Shown here: one piece after another, positions 53,547 to 62,578 of the stretch
Layout of the letters: every line of letters starts with the position of its first letter
Numbering within the stretch: the first letter of the stretch is position 1
From: Maricaulis maris
GTDB taxonomy: Bacteria > Pseudomonadota > Alphaproteobacteria > Caulobacterales > Maricaulaceae
DNA: 64,000 nt
Reading direction: 5' to 3'
Assembly (NCBI RefSeq): GCF_003634045.1
Contig: NZ_RBIM01000001.1
Span: 434,001-498,000, forward strand
Translations under genes and position numbers: made by a program
Notes under the pieces: generated by a model
Databases searched by the model: none
The model's input: the letters and a program-made list of their open reading frames with translations, nothing else
Told to the model about the DNA's origin: nothing

Positions 53547-56348
53547 ATGGATGATCTCATCAGTGAATTCTTGACCGAAACGGGCGAAAGCCTGGACGTC
53601 ATCGATTCTGAACTGGTGCGCTTCGAGAACAACCCGGAAGACCGGGCGATCCTCGATAATATTTTCCGCCTGCTGCACACCATCAAGGGAACTTGCGGTT
53701 TCCTTGGATTGCCGCGACTTGAAGCCGTGGCGCATGCCGGCGAAACCCTGCTGGGCAAGTTCCGTGACGGCGAGCTGAGTGTCAGCCCGCCAATGGTGAC
53801 GCTGGTCCTGCAGGCGATCGACCAGATCAAGGTCGTGCTTGAATCCCTCGAAAACAGCGGTGTCGAGCCGGCCGGCGACGATGCCGAGCTGATCGGACGC
53901 CTGGAAGACGCCGCCATGGGCCGTCTGCCGGAACAGGCTGCGGAGGAAGTCCAGCAAGAGCCTGAAAACTGGGACGCCGATCTGGGCCGCGAACTGCGCC
54001 CCGGCGAAGTCTCGCTCGCCGACCTGGAAGCCGCTTTCAACAGTGCCGCCCCGGAAGTCGATGTGCCCGCCGTCCCGACGGCTGAGGCCGCACCTGCCGA
54101 GGCCGCACCCGTTGAGGCCGCACCGGTCGAGCATCTCGGTGTTGGCGATTTTGATCCCGATCTGGGCCGTGAACTGCGTCCGGGCGAAGTCTCTGCCGCC
54201 GAGCTTGAAGCCGCTTTTGCCAGCGCCGAGCCAGAAGTCAGCGTCGCGCCGACGGCCGAACTGATCTCCAAGGATATGAGCCGCGAAGAGGCCCTGCAGA
54301 CGGCGATGGCCGAACTCAAGGGCAGCGATGAACATGTCATGGGCGAGGGCGGTGTGAAGGTCATGGCGACCGTCCGCGTCGGCGTCGATGTGCTGGAAGC
54401 GCTGATGACCACGGTGTCGGAACTCGTCCTGACCCGGAACCAGCTGATGCAGACCGTGCGCGGCCTTGAAGATGATGACCTCAAAGGTCCGCTGCAGCGC
54501 CTGTCTGCCGTGACCGGCGAGCTGCAGGACGGCGTCATGAAGACCCGCATGCAGCCGATCGGTGATGCCTGGCGCAAGCTGCCGCGTATCATCCGCGACG
54601 TCTCCACCGATCTCGGCAAGAAGATCGAACTGGTGATGGACGGCAATGATACCGAGCTCGATCGCCAGGTCCTCGAACTGATCAAGGACCCGCTGACCCA
54701 CATGGTCCGCAACTCGGCAGACCATGGCCTGGAAATGCCGGCCGATCGCGTCAAGGCGGGCAAGTCCGAAAAGGGCACGATCAAGCTTTCCGCCTATCAT
54801 GAGGGCGGCCATATCATCATCGCGATCTCTGATGATGGCATGGGCCTCAACACCAAGCGTATCGGCGAGAAGGCCCTGGAGAAGGGCCTGACCACGCATG
54901 AAGAGCTGGAGCGGATGACGGATCAGCAGATCCACCGCTTCATTTTCGCGCCGGGTTTCTCAACCGCGGAAAAGGTCACCAACCTGTCCGGCCGCGGCGT
55001 CGGCATGGACGTGGTGCGCACCAATATTGAACAAATCGGCGGTGTCATTGATGTCACCTCGACGGCCGGCAAGGGATCGAATTTCTCGATCAAGATCCCG
55101 CTCACCCTGGCCATCGTGTCAGCGCTCATCATCGGATGTGACGAGCAGCGCTTCGCCATCCCGCAGCTCGCCGTGCGCGAGCTGGTGCGGGTCGGTGCCG
55201 GGTCGGATCACACGGTTGAAAACCTCAACGGTGCCCGCGTCATGCGGTTGCGTGACCGGCTCATGCCATTGGTCGACCTGCACGATGTGCTCGGTGTCGG
55301 CGAAGCCTATAACGGCGCGTCTGACGAAACCGGCTTTGTGGTCGTCCTTGACGCCGGTGGTCGCAATGTCGGCCTCGTCGTCGACAATGTCCTTGATACC
55401 GAGGAAATCGTCGTCAAGCCGCTGTCGGACTCGCTGCGCGGCGTCCACGCTTATTCCGGCGCCACCATTCTCGGCGACGGTTCGGTCATCATGATCCTCG
55501 ACCCGAACGGCTTGGCCGGTGAAATCGTCACCGCCATGGATGATGAGGCGACGATCGATGCGGGTGCTTCGAAGGCGGCGGAAATGGCCAATACCCAGCG
55601 ACTTCTCCTGGTCCGCGCCGGTGGTTCCGAGCCGAAAGCCGTGCCGCTGGCCCTGGTCACGCGTCTGGAAGAGTTCGAGCCGCAGGCGATCGAGAGCACC
55701 AATGGTCGCCTCGTGGTCCAGTATCGCGGCCGCCTGATGCCGATCGTGCCGATCGGGTCGGAAATCCGCACCGTCGAGGGCCAGCGTCAGCCGGTGCTCG
55801 TCTTTGCCGAGAACCACACCTCGATCGGTCTCGCGGTTGACGAGATTGTCGATGTCGTCGAGGAACGCGTTGATCTGCAGATGTCGTCCGACAAGCCGGG
55901 CGTTATCGGATCCGCGATCATCAAGGGCAAGGCGACCGATGTCGTCGACATTGCCTGGTATCTCGACCAGTCGCGCGCTGGAAACATCCAGCGTCGTTCG
56001 AGCAATCGCCGCCGCCGTATCCTGCTGGTCGATGCCGACGCCTTCGCGCGCCGCATGATCGCACCGCTGCTGGCCGCTGCCGGTTATGACGTCACGCCCA
56101 CGGGCGGCATGCATGAGGTGCACGCCATTGCCGAGGCGGGCGAGAAATTTGATGCCATGGTGGGTGATCCCAGCGCGCTCTCGCGCATTCGCCAGGAGGG
56201 CCTGTGGCCGAACCTGCCGACGCTGGCCGTCACCGATTGGCCGGAAGACACCCAGGCTGAGGGCCTGACGGCTGTGCTGCCGAGATCGGATCGTGGCGCC
56301 CTGATCGCCGCCCTCGACTCGGTGTCTCAAGAGGAGAAGGTGGCATGA
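53547..56348 (+). CDS. cheA: Chemotaxis histidine kinase CheA with two CheW-like domains and a pseudo-receiver
   Basis: A 933-residue kinase. The HPt domain has the phospho-His44 in LLHTIKGTCGFLGL. A linker (about 135-235) carries two copies of a segment of about 27 residues containing DLGRELRPGEVS and LEAAF, each following an acidic Pro/Ala stretch. P3 dimerisation (from about 272) and the P4 ATPase (about 340-510, MVRNSADHGLE, DDGMGLN, GRGVGMDVV) follow. Two CheW-like domains lie at about 511-640 and 680-815. The tail (about 820-933) is receiver-like (RRRILLVDADAF, FDAMVGDPS) but lacks the conserved Lys and Thr switch residues, so it probably does not work as a normal receiver. The stop overlaps cheW. 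Confidence 0.93.
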   Translation: MDDLISEFLTETGESLDVIDSELVRFENNPEDRAILDNIFRLLHTIKGTCGFLGLPRLEAVAHAGETLLGKFRDGELSVSPPMVTLVLQAIDQIKVVLESLENSGVEPAGDDAELIGRLEDAAMGRLPEQAAEEVQQEPENWDADLGRELRPGEVSLADLEAAFNSAAPEVDVPAVPTAEAAPAEAAPVEAAPVEHLGVGDFDPDLGRELRPGEVSAAELEAAFASAEPEVSVAPTAELISKDMSREEALQTAMAELKGSDEHVMGEGGVKVMATVRVGVDVLEALMTTVSELVLTRNQLMQTVRGLEDDDLKGPLQRLSAVTGELQDGVMKTRMQPIGDAWRKLPRIIRDVSTDLGKKIELVMDGNDTELDRQVLELIKDPLTHMVRNSADHGLEMPADRVKAGKSEKGTIKLSAYHEGGHIIIAISDDGMGLNTKRIGEKALEKGLTTHEELERMTDQQIHRFIFAPGFSTAEKVTNLSGRGVGMDVVRTNIEQIGGVIDVTSTAGKGSNFSIKIPLTLAIVSALIIGCDEQRFAIPQLAVRELVRVGAGSDHTVENLNGARVMRLRDRLMPLVDLHDVLGVGEAYNGASDETGFVVVLDAGGRNVGLVVDNVLDTEEIVVKPLSDSLRGVHAYSGATILGDGSVIMILDPNGLAGEIVTAMDDEATIDAGASKAAEMANTQRLLLVRAGGSEPKAVPLALVTRLEEFEPQAIESTNGRLVVQYRGRLMPIVPIGSEIRTVEGQRQPVLVFAENHTSIGLAVDEIVDVVEERVDLQMSSDKPGVIGSAIIKGKATDVVDIAWYLDQSRAGNIQRRSSNRRRRILLVDADAFARRMIAPLLAAAGYDVTPTGGMHEVHAIAEAGEKFDAMVGDPSALSRIRQEGLWPNLPTLAVTDWPEDTQAEGLTAVLPRSDRGALIAALDSVSQEEKVA

Positions 56349-56830
56349 CCACGCATCACGGTGACAACGCTGAACTCAGCGCCGAGTCGATGAATGAATA
56401 TGTCTCGGTCCGTATCGGTGACCAGCTCTTCGGGGCTCCGGTCGATGCGATCCGCGAAGTGTTCGCCCCGCAATCGGTGACGTCCGTGCCGCTCGCCCCG
56501 AGCGAAGTGGCCGGCCTGCTCAACCTGCGCGGCCGGATCGTGACCGCGATCGACGCCCGCCGCCGCCTCGGTCTGCCGCCGCGCGACGCCAATGATGCCG
56601 GAATGGCATTGGGTGTTGAGCGTGGTAGCGAAATTTTTGGACTTATCGTGGACAGTGTCGGTGAAGTGCTTCGTCGTCCGAGGGCGGAGCTGGAGCCGGT
56701 GCCGGCCCATGTCGACCCGACCTGGCGGTCCATGGTCAAGGGTGTGCACAGGCTGGAAAAAGAATTGCTCGCTGTACTCGATGTCTCGGCCGTAATCGGA
56801 TCGGCCGGTGCCAAGGCAGAGGCAGCTTAG
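56345..56830 (+). CDS. cheW: Chemotaxis coupling protein CheW
   Basis: A 161-residue adaptor that couples CheA to chemoreceptors. NEYVSVRIGDQLFGAPVDAIREVF, SEVAGLLNLRGRIVTAIDARRRLGL and FGLIVDSVGEVL are the CheW landmarks. The start overlaps the cheA stop (ATGA). The receptor-binding groove residues look conserved. No receptor gene lies in the window. Confidence 0.95.
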   Translation: MTTHHGDNAELSAESMNEYVSVRIGDQLFGAPVDAIREVFAPQSVTSVPLAPSEVAGLLNLRGRIVTAIDARRRLGLPPRDANDAGMALGVERGSEIFGLIVDSVGEVLRRPRAELEPVPAHVDPTWRSMVKGVHRLEKELLAVLDVSAVIGSAGAKAEAA

Positions 56831-56844
56831 CGGAGGGTGTTGGG

Positions 56845-57219
56845 ATGAAAACATGTTTGGTCGTTGACGACTCCCGGGTGATCCGGAAAGTCGCACGCAA
56901 AATTCTCGAAGAGCTTGATTTTGAATGCCATGAGGCGGGTGACGGGGCTGAAGCCCTGGAAGCCTGTCGCAAGCAGATGCCGGATGCGATCCTGCTGGAC
57001 TGGAACATGCCGGTCATGAATGGACTCGACTTCGTCAAAGCCTTGCGCCGCGAAGAAACCGGTGATCGTCCGATCGTGGTTTTCTGCACGACCGAGAACG
57101 ACATGGCGCACATCACCGAAGCTCTGCGGGCCGGCGCTGACGAGTATGTCATGAAGCCTTTCGACGGCGACATCATCGAGTCCAAGTTCCAGCAGACGGG
57201 TTTGCTGCGCGCGTCCTGA
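56845..57219 (+). CDS. cheY: Chemotaxis response regulator CheY (operon copy)
   Basis: A 124-residue receiver. Acidic pocket Asp8/Asp9 (VVDDSRVIRK), phospho-acceptor Asp52 (LLDWNMPVMNG), Thr in FCTTEN and Lys in VMKPFDGDII are all present. It is shorter and more divergent than the cheZ-linked CheY at 3894. It may signal to the motor or serve as a phosphate sink or a pole effector. It lies 14 bases after cheW. Confidence 0.93.
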   Translation: MKTCLVVDDSRVIRKVARKILEELDFECHEAGDGAEALEACRKQMPDAILLDWNMPVMNGLDFVKALRREETGDRPIVVFCTTENDMAHITEALRAGADEYVMKPFDGDIIESKFQQTGLLRAS

Positions 57220-57230
57220 GGGAGTTTCCA

Positions 57231-58424
57231 ATGACGGAACTCGCCCCCAAGGCGTCTCCCGCCCATTCCATTGCCAGGGTCCTCGTTGTCGACGACTCGG
57301 CTGTTGCCCGCGGTCTCATGACCCGTTGGGTCGAAGAGGACCCGGATCTCACACTCGTCGGCTCTGCCGTCGACGGTGAGCAGGGTCTTCGCAAGGCGAC
57401 CGAACTCAAGCCCGACCTCATCGTTCTCGATGTTGAAATGCCGAAAATGGACGGGCTCGCTGCCTTGCCATTGCTGCTGAAGGCTGTGCCGGGCTGCAGG
57501 GTTGTGATGGCGTCGACATTGACCCGCCGCGGCGGTGAAGTGACGATCCGGGCCCTGTCGATGGGCGCTGCCGATTATGCGTCCAAGCCTCAGGCCGGCC
57601 GCTTGGCGGGCGCCGAGGAATTCCGCCGCGACCTGCTCTCCAAGCTGAAAGCGCTGGCACCGCGGCCAATTCCGCCAGTGCCGACCCAGCGCGATGTCCT
57701 GCCGTCAACGACACCGCCGGCACCGGCAACGCCGACAGCGCGCACAACGACCGCGCCGCCGTCCGCCGCCGCCCCGGCCAAAAAAATGCATGCACCGGTG
57801 GCCCAGCCGCCGATGAATCGCGGTGGAACGCCGCGCCATACCGGGCGTCCGGAAATCATTGCAATCGGGTCCTCGACCGGTGGTCCGCAGGCCCTGCGTG
57901 ATGTGATCGGTGCCTTTCCGGCCGATGTGCGATCGCCAATCGTGATCGCCCAGCACATGCCGGCCCTGTTCACCAAGATCCTCGCCGAACATCTGACCAA
58001 GGCCGGCAAGCTGGTGTGCAAGGAAGCGGAAGACAATGAGCGCCTGAAGCCGGGCTGCGTCTATATCGCGCCGGGTGATTTCCACATGACCATCCGCAAG
58101 GACGCGGCCGGTTACTATGCGGTGCTCGACCAGACACCGCCGATCAATTTCTGCCGTCCGGCGGTTGATCCCCTGTTCCAGTCCGTCGCCGAGGTTACCC
58201 GCGGCGCGGCGCTGGGGATCGTGCTGACGGGCATGGGCCATGACGGCCGCGAAGGCGCGCGCATGCTGCGCAATGCCGGCGGCACGATCCTGGCCCAGGA
58301 TGAGGCGACGAGTGTCGTCTGGGGAATGCCGGGAGCCGTTGCCGAGGCGGGTCTGGCTGATGAAATTCTGTCCCTCGCGGACATGGGCCCGGGCATTGTC
58401 CGGCGCGCGAAAGGTGGGCTGTAA
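57231..58424 (+). CDS. cheB: Chemotaxis methylesterase CheB
   Basis: A 397-residue receptor methylesterase. The receiver domain has Asp67 in LIVLDVEMPKMDG. A Pro/Ala/Thr-rich linker of about 60 residues (about 143-205) is longer than in enteric CheB. The esterase domain has catalytic Ser215 in AIGSSTGGPQ, His in IAQHMP and Asp in TGMGHDGREGA. It is 11 bases after cheY and one base before cheR. Confidence 0.95.
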   Translation: MTELAPKASPAHSIARVLVVDDSAVARGLMTRWVEEDPDLTLVGSAVDGEQGLRKATELKPDLIVLDVEMPKMDGLAALPLLLKAVPGCRVVMASTLTRRGGEVTIRALSMGAADYASKPQAGRLAGAEEFRRDLLSKLKALAPRPIPPVPTQRDVLPSTTPPAPATPTARTTTAPPSAAAPAKKMHAPVAQPPMNRGGTPRHTGRPEIIAIGSSTGGPQALRDVIGAFPADVRSPIVIAQHMPALFTKILAEHLTKAGKLVCKEAEDNERLKPGCVYIAPGDFHMTIRKDAAGYYAVLDQTPPINFCRPAVDPLFQSVAEVTRGAALGIVLTGMGHDGREGARMLRNAGGTILAQDEATSVVWGMPGAVAEAGLADEILSLADMGPGIVRRAKGGL

Positions 58425-58425
58425 A

Positions 58426-59262
58426 ATGATAAAACACGACGACATCCTTTTCGTTGCCGCAGAGGCGTTCAAGCGCTCCGGCCTGGTTCTGTCCGCTGAC
58501 AAGGGTTACCTGCTGGAAAGCCGCCTGGCGCCGCTGGCGCGGGCCGAGGGCTATCCCTCGATCGAAGCCCTGATCACGGCAGCCCGGCGCGATGCCGGCG
58601 GTCGCCTCCTGTGGGCGATCACCGAGGCCCTGGCGACGCACGAGACCTTTTTCTTCCGCGACAACACGCCGTTTGACCTGTTCAAGCAGGACGTGCTGCC
58701 GGTCCTGGCCCGAGCCCGCGGCAATAATGGATCGATCCGGATCTGGTGTGCCGCCTGTTCGTCAGGCCAGGAACCCTATTCGCTGGCCATGCTGCTTGAG
58801 GAAGAGCGCGCGCGTCTTGGCAATCTGCGTGTCGAGATCATTGCCACCGACATGGCGCCGCGTGTGCTGGAGAAGGCCAAGGCCGGCATCTATTCCCAGT
58901 TCGAGGTCCAGCGCGGCCTCGCCGTGCAACGCCTGGTGCAGCATTTCGAACAGCAGGGCGAACAGTGGCGCGTCAAGCCAAACATTCGCTCGATGGTGAC
59001 CTTCCAGAAGCAGAACCTGCTGGAAAACTTCTCGGCGATGGGCACGTTTGATCTGGTCCTGTGCCGCAATGTGCTGATCTATTTTGATGCCGACACCAAG
59101 AAGAAGGTGCTGGCGCGTATCGCGACGCAGACGGCCCAGGACGGCTATCTGATCATGGGCGCCGCCGAAACCGTGGTCGGTCTTTCCAGCGATTTCTCGC
59201 CGGTCGAGGGGCGTCGTGGCCTCTATGGCCGCCAGGCTGTCGCCAAATCAGCTGCGGCCTGA
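58426..59262 (+). CDS. cheR: Chemotaxis methyltransferase CheR
   Basis: A 278-residue SAM-dependent receptor glutamate methyltransferase. The N-terminal helical domain contains ATHETFFFRDNTPFDLF. The SAM site is IRIWCAACSSGQEPYSLAM, and FDLVLCRNVLIYFD is the catalytic-domain block. It starts one base after the cheB stop with GGTGGG upstream. It is the last gene of the chemotaxis operon; a strong terminator follows. Confidence 0.95.
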   Translation: MIKHDDILFVAAEAFKRSGLVLSADKGYLLESRLAPLARAEGYPSIEALITAARRDAGGRLLWAITEALATHETFFFRDNTPFDLFKQDVLPVLARARGNNGSIRIWCAACSSGQEPYSLAMLLEEERARLGNLRVEIIATDMAPRVLEKAKAGIYSQFEVQRGLAVQRLVQHFEQQGEQWRVKPNIRSMVTFQKQNLLENFSAMGTFDLVLCRNVLIYFDADTKKKVLARIATQTAQDGYLIMGAAETVVGLSSDFSPVEGRRGLYGRQAVAKSAAA

Positions 59263-59290
59263 TCCTGTCCGGTCAGGACGCGAATTGAGA

Positions 59291-59324
59291 AACCCCGCAG
59301 TGGCGACTGCGGGGTTTTCTTTTG
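59291..59324 (+). terminator. Rho-independent terminator of the che operon
   Basis: CCCCGCAG (59293-59300), a 6-base loop and CTGCGGGG (59307-59314) are followed by TTTTCTTTTG. It lies 30 bases after the cheR stop. Confidence 0.9.
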
Positions 59325-59469
59325 TTTGGGGCGACGGATCGTCCCCGACGGCCTTTCCTCAAGGACCGGCCCGAGCGGGCCGGTCGTCAGCGGCCCGGGC
59401 AAAACTGACTTTCCGTTATCTTCAAGCGTGCCGATGGCCAGGCGCACGAGTCAAGCGACGGGATGAATC

Positions 59470-59815
59470 ATGACAGCCAGCACTCTTGCCGTCGTCGCGA
59501 TGGTGATCACCGAGGCGGGCTGCGCCACCCCCCCCGCCATCTCGGCCAATTGACAGGGCAACGCGCTGCCGGGCCGCGGTGGATCCGTTGTCCATCTCAA
59601 GGCCAATCTCGGGGATGCGCCGGTCGCCTCTGTCGCCGGTCGTCATAGTCCATGTCGCACCGATCGCGTATGGGGCGTCGCTTTTCCCCTGTTTCGGCTT
59701 GCCGGTGCGGCCAGCTGCCCTGCCAGTCAGGGCCTCCTCGCCTTCATGACCGAGGCAATGGAGGGGGCGGCAACCAGGATTGACCTTGTTGGTACCGAAA
59801 CCGAAGGTGGACATG
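59470..59815 (+). pseudogene. Possible decayed lipoprotein gene
   Basis: An ATG at 59470 starts a short hydrophobic peptide with a lipobox-like AGC (TEAGCATPP), stopped by TGA at 59551-59553. The same frame then stays open to the AraC gene and reads like protein (GGSVVHLKANLGDAPVAS, RTDRVWGVAFPLFRLAGAA, EAMEGAATRIDLVGTETE). A run of C at 59528-59535 lies just before the break. An in-frame nonsense mutation in a small lipoprotein gene explains this best, but the reading is weak and no family is recognised. The rest of the 550-base gap holds only hairpins. Confidence 0.3.
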
Positions 59816-61084
59816 ATGGATTGGGCTTCAAATTTGTCGGATTACCCATTGGAACAACTCAAATTGGCGTTGCTAACCGCCGGGTTCTCGCAGTCGCTGC
59901 TCGTGGCCGTGATGCTGATTGCCTATGCGCGCAGCAAGGCGGAGCCCCGCTTCTATCTGGGCGTCTTCGTCGGTCTCTACGGTTTGACATTCCTGGCCGA
60001 AATCACGTCCATGACAGGCGTCCTGACCGTGGCGCCCGGCCTCGCCGTGCCGCTTATAGCCGCGCCGATGTTTCTGGGGCCGCTTCTCTACCTGTACATC
60101 ACCAAGGTCGTGAACCGTGAAGGTGAGCTTTCGGCTCCGGTCAACCGACAACACTTCATTGCGCCAGCTATTGGGGCGGTGTTCACGTCGGGACTGCTTT
60201 TTGTGCCAACCGACGCGTTTGGCGGCTTCATCACTCAGGACGTCGACCCGGCCACTCCGGTAGACTTTCTTATCGTGTTGATGCTGGCCGTTGTCTTGCT
60301 GGTCACCTTCGTCATCACCCTGATCTACATCATCAAGGGCTATGCACTTCTGAACAGGAACTCGGCCAGCATTCGTGACGAGTTCTCCAATCTGGACCGC
60401 AAGCGGCTGAGATGGCTGAAAGTATCGCTGATCAACATCTCGCTCCTGTGGGTGGTGACGATGGCGGCTGACTGGACCGACTGGTCGGAGGCGTCGGCCG
60501 GCTTTATCGCGCTGAGTGTTTGGGAATTGCTGAGCTTTTATGTGATGGCGATCCTTGGACTGCGACAGGGCGTCATCTTCGGACCACAATCCCCGCCGCC
60601 GGCGCCCGTCGCGCCTGTGCCGCCGGGCAGTGCCCGGGACGATCCCGATGCGGGTCCGGGCCCGTCCGAAGGTCGGCAAGAGGCGGAGCAGAAATATTCC
60701 AAATCCGGCCTGACCCAGCGGGACATGGACCGTATCGCCGCAAAGATCCGGCAGGCTGTCCATGCCGACGGGATCTATCGCAACAGTGACCTGTCACTGA
60801 CCCAGCTGTCGAAATGTATCGGTGTTCAGGCGCCCTACGTGTCCCAGACACTGACACAGGAGATCGGCAGTACGTTCTACGATTTTATCGCCCAGGCCCG
60901 TGTTCGGGCGGCGATGGAGATGTTGGCCGACCCCGACAGTTCGGAGTCGGTCCTGTCGGTCGCCCTCACGGTTGGGTTCAACACCAAATCGACTTTCAAT
61001 GCCGCGTTCAAACGCGTGAGTGGTACGACCCCAACCGAATGGCGGCGAAGCTGCGGTGGGCACCGCAACTCCGCCGCCGGCTGA
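59813..61084 (+). CDS. Membrane-bound AraC-family regulator
   Basis: A 423-residue protein. Residues about 10-260 hold seven predicted membrane helices. A Pro-rich linker (about 260-285, PPPAPVAPVPPG) leads to an AraC-type DNA-binding domain (about 310-415) with two helix-turn-helix units: LSLTQLSKCIGVQAPYVSQTL and LSVALTVGFNTKSTFNAAFKRVSGTTPTEWR. Such proteins sense a signal in or at the membrane and bind DNA at the cytosolic face. Target and ligand are unknown; the beta-barrel gene downstream is convergent. The start at 59813 has AAGGTGG upstream; ATG at 59816 is equivalent. Confidence 0.85.
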   Translation: MMDWASNLSDYPLEQLKLALLTAGFSQSLLVAVMLIAYARSKAEPRFYLGVFVGLYGLTFLAEITSMTGVLTVAPGLAVPLIAAPMFLGPLLYLYITKVVNREGELSAPVNRQHFIAPAIGAVFTSGLLFVPTDAFGGFITQDVDPATPVDFLIVLMLAVVLLVTFVITLIYIIKGYALLNRNSASIRDEFSNLDRKRLRWLKVSLINISLLWVVTMAADWTDWSEASAGFIALSVWELLSFYVMAILGLRQGVIFGPQSPPPAPVAPVPPGSARDDPDAGPGPSEGRQEAEQKYSKSGLTQRDMDRIAAKIRQAVHADGIYRNSDLSLTQLSKCIGVQAPYVSQTLTQEIGSTFYDFIAQARVRAAMEMLADPDSSESVLSVALTVGFNTKSTFNAAFKRVSGTTPTEWRRSCGGHRNSAAG

Positions 61085-61132
61085 CGTCCGATCGCCACAG
61101 GGGGGCAGGCGATGGCGTACAGACCCTGCCTG

Positions 61133-61660
61133 CTAGAAGCGGCGCACGTAGGAAATACCCCAGCTCGACGCATCGTCTCGATCGTCAAAATCAGTCCGTG
61201 AGTATTCCAGCCGGACGCCATGGGCATCGTTGAAGAAGAAATCGGCGCCGGCGCCGAACGCCAAGCCGGAGTCGTCGCCGGACGGCCCGGCGGTGGCCTT
61301 GAAGTTGGCGATGTCATAGCCGATGCGGGCAAACATGGAGAGGTGTTCGGATACCGGATACTCGCCGGCGACTGACACGCCATATCCGTAGCGGAAGCGG
61401 GCTCGTGGCTCTATGGACGAGCAATCTGTGCCAACCGGGCAATCAATCCCCGAGGAGCCGCTCAGACCCGACACCGCATTGGCCTCGACACGGATGAAGT
61501 CCGTGAGGTTGTAGCCCAGCCGGCTATTGAGCGAGTGGGCGTTGAATTCGTCAAATTGTTGGTAGGCGTAGCCCTCGGAGAGGGTGAAGCGCGAGTCTTG
61601 CGCATGGGCAGTTGCTGAGAAAGCGGCGACCAGAGCCGTTGTCAGGATCAGATGTTTCAT
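61133..61660 (-). CDS. Outer membrane beta-barrel protein (OmpA-like barrel)
   Basis: A 175-residue outer membrane protein with a signal peptide (about 1-21, AHAQD). The mature chain is a series of alternating beta strands (FTLSEGYAYQQF, LNSRLGYNLTDFIRVEANA, LSMFARIGYDIANFKA, HGVRLEYSRTDFDD) and ends in an aromatic residue (SYVRRF), the usual signal for BAM-mediated insertion. Eight strands fit the small OmpX/OmpA-type barrel family. There are two cysteines in an extracellular loop (DCPVGTDC). No peptidoglycan-binding domain is present. Confidence 0.85.
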   Translation of the reverse strand: MKHLILTTALVAAFSATAHAQDSRFTLSEGYAYQQFDEFNAHSLNSRLGYNLTDFIRVEANAVSGLSGSSGIDCPVGTDCSSIEPRARFRYGYGVSVAGEYPVSEHLSMFARIGYDIANFKATAGPSGDDSGLAFGAGADFFFNDAHGVRLEYSRTDFDDRDDASSWGISYVRRF

Positions 61661-61969
61661 TGTTTTTCTCGAAACTGGATTTGAACACGGATTGGAATAC
61701 CGGCGGCCTTGGGCACGGCGCAGTTTTGCTTGAGCGCCTTGACGCCCGGGGGGCGGCCACCGTTTGGACATCCAGCCGGATTCAAGTGGGATGATCCCGT
61801 TGCTCAGACCCGGCTGATGCGTCTTGGTAGCGGTGTCGGTCGGTCATGACGTCCGAGCCATCCGGGGCGGTCTGCCGGAGCTGCCAGCGAGGGCCGTGCC
61901 GTTTGGCTCGGACGCCGCATTTCGCCTGGGGCGACTAAGGTCCGGTTACGATCAAAACCGGAGCCCCGC
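61661..61969. other. Intergenic stretch with a 9-bp inverted repeat
   Basis: This 309-base gap between divergent genes holds GTCCGAGCC (61851-61859) and its complement (61905-61913) around 45 bases. No gene is supported. The gap must contain the promoters of both neighbours, but no clear -35/-10 pair stands out. Confidence 0.45.
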
Positions 61970-62278
61970 ATGACCTCACACATCAAGTCAATCATCCGCC
62001 CGACCAGGATTTGGCTGGCCGTTCTCACGATCGGACTCTTCGTGAGCGGCTGCACGACATCCGAGCCGCTCACCTCACCGGACGGCCTTCCGGGCTTCTC
62101 GATCGATTGTTCGAGCGGTCGCTGGAGTGACTGTTATGAAGAGGCAAGCCGCTTGTGCCCGCAGGGCTATATCGTGATCGATCGCGTTGGAGATACGGAC
62201 ACGCATGTCTCAGAAATGGATGGCGACTTGAGCTTCCAGACCATGGTCAGCCGTGAACTGATGATCGAATGCCGGTAG
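61970..62278 (+). CDS. Small lipoprotein of unknown function
   Basis: A 102-residue lipoprotein. A basic N-terminus, a hydrophobic helix (WLAVLTIGLFVSGC) and the lipobox VSGC put the acylated Cys at about residue 28. The mature part has four more Cys residues (DCSSGRWSDCYEEASRLC and IECR), probably disulfide-linked in the periplasm. The segment EEASRLCPQGYIVID resembles small proteobacterial lipoproteins of unknown role. It is monocistronic. Confidence 0.65.
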   Translation: MTSHIKSIIRPTRIWLAVLTIGLFVSGCTTSEPLTSPDGLPGFSIDCSSGRWSDCYEEASRLCPQGYIVIDRVGDTDTHVSEMDGDLSFQTMVSRELMIECR

Positions 62279-62578
62279 TCGAGACCGCTGCCGATCACTA
62301 CCGCACGAAAACGCGACCGTGGTCAAAATCATGGACAGGTCTCACCGCCATTGTGGCGCTGTGGTCAACCATGCAGGGGGCGGCTGTGGCTGACCATGAC
62401 GCCTGACCATCCGGGCCGGCGTCATGGTGTCGCATGGATCGGCGAATGCCTGCCCGGCCCCTGAACAGGGGAGGACAATTTGTCGGAGCGTCGCCGGGCA
62501 ATACTTCAGCTTCGCGGCTGAACGGAACCAAAGCCCGTTCCAGGCATTTCATGGACATAGCCGAACCAGGAGATGATC
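62279..62578. other. Intergenic stretch upstream of the DUF1328 gene
   Basis: These 300 bases hold short palindromes (CCCCTGAACAGGGG and GGAAC-CAAAGCCC-GTTCC) and no supported gene. GGAAC resembles the -35 of EcfG-type stress promoters, but no matching -10 is found at the right distance. Confidence 0.4.

Noticed and set aside
53442-54935. 497-codon minus-strand frame over cheA
   Set aside because: Antisense shadow; cheA on the plus strand is fully supported.
62524-62545. EcfG-type general stress promoter before the DUF1328 gene
   Set aside because: GGAAC is present but is part of a palindrome, and no CGTT-type -10 lies 16-19 bases downstream.
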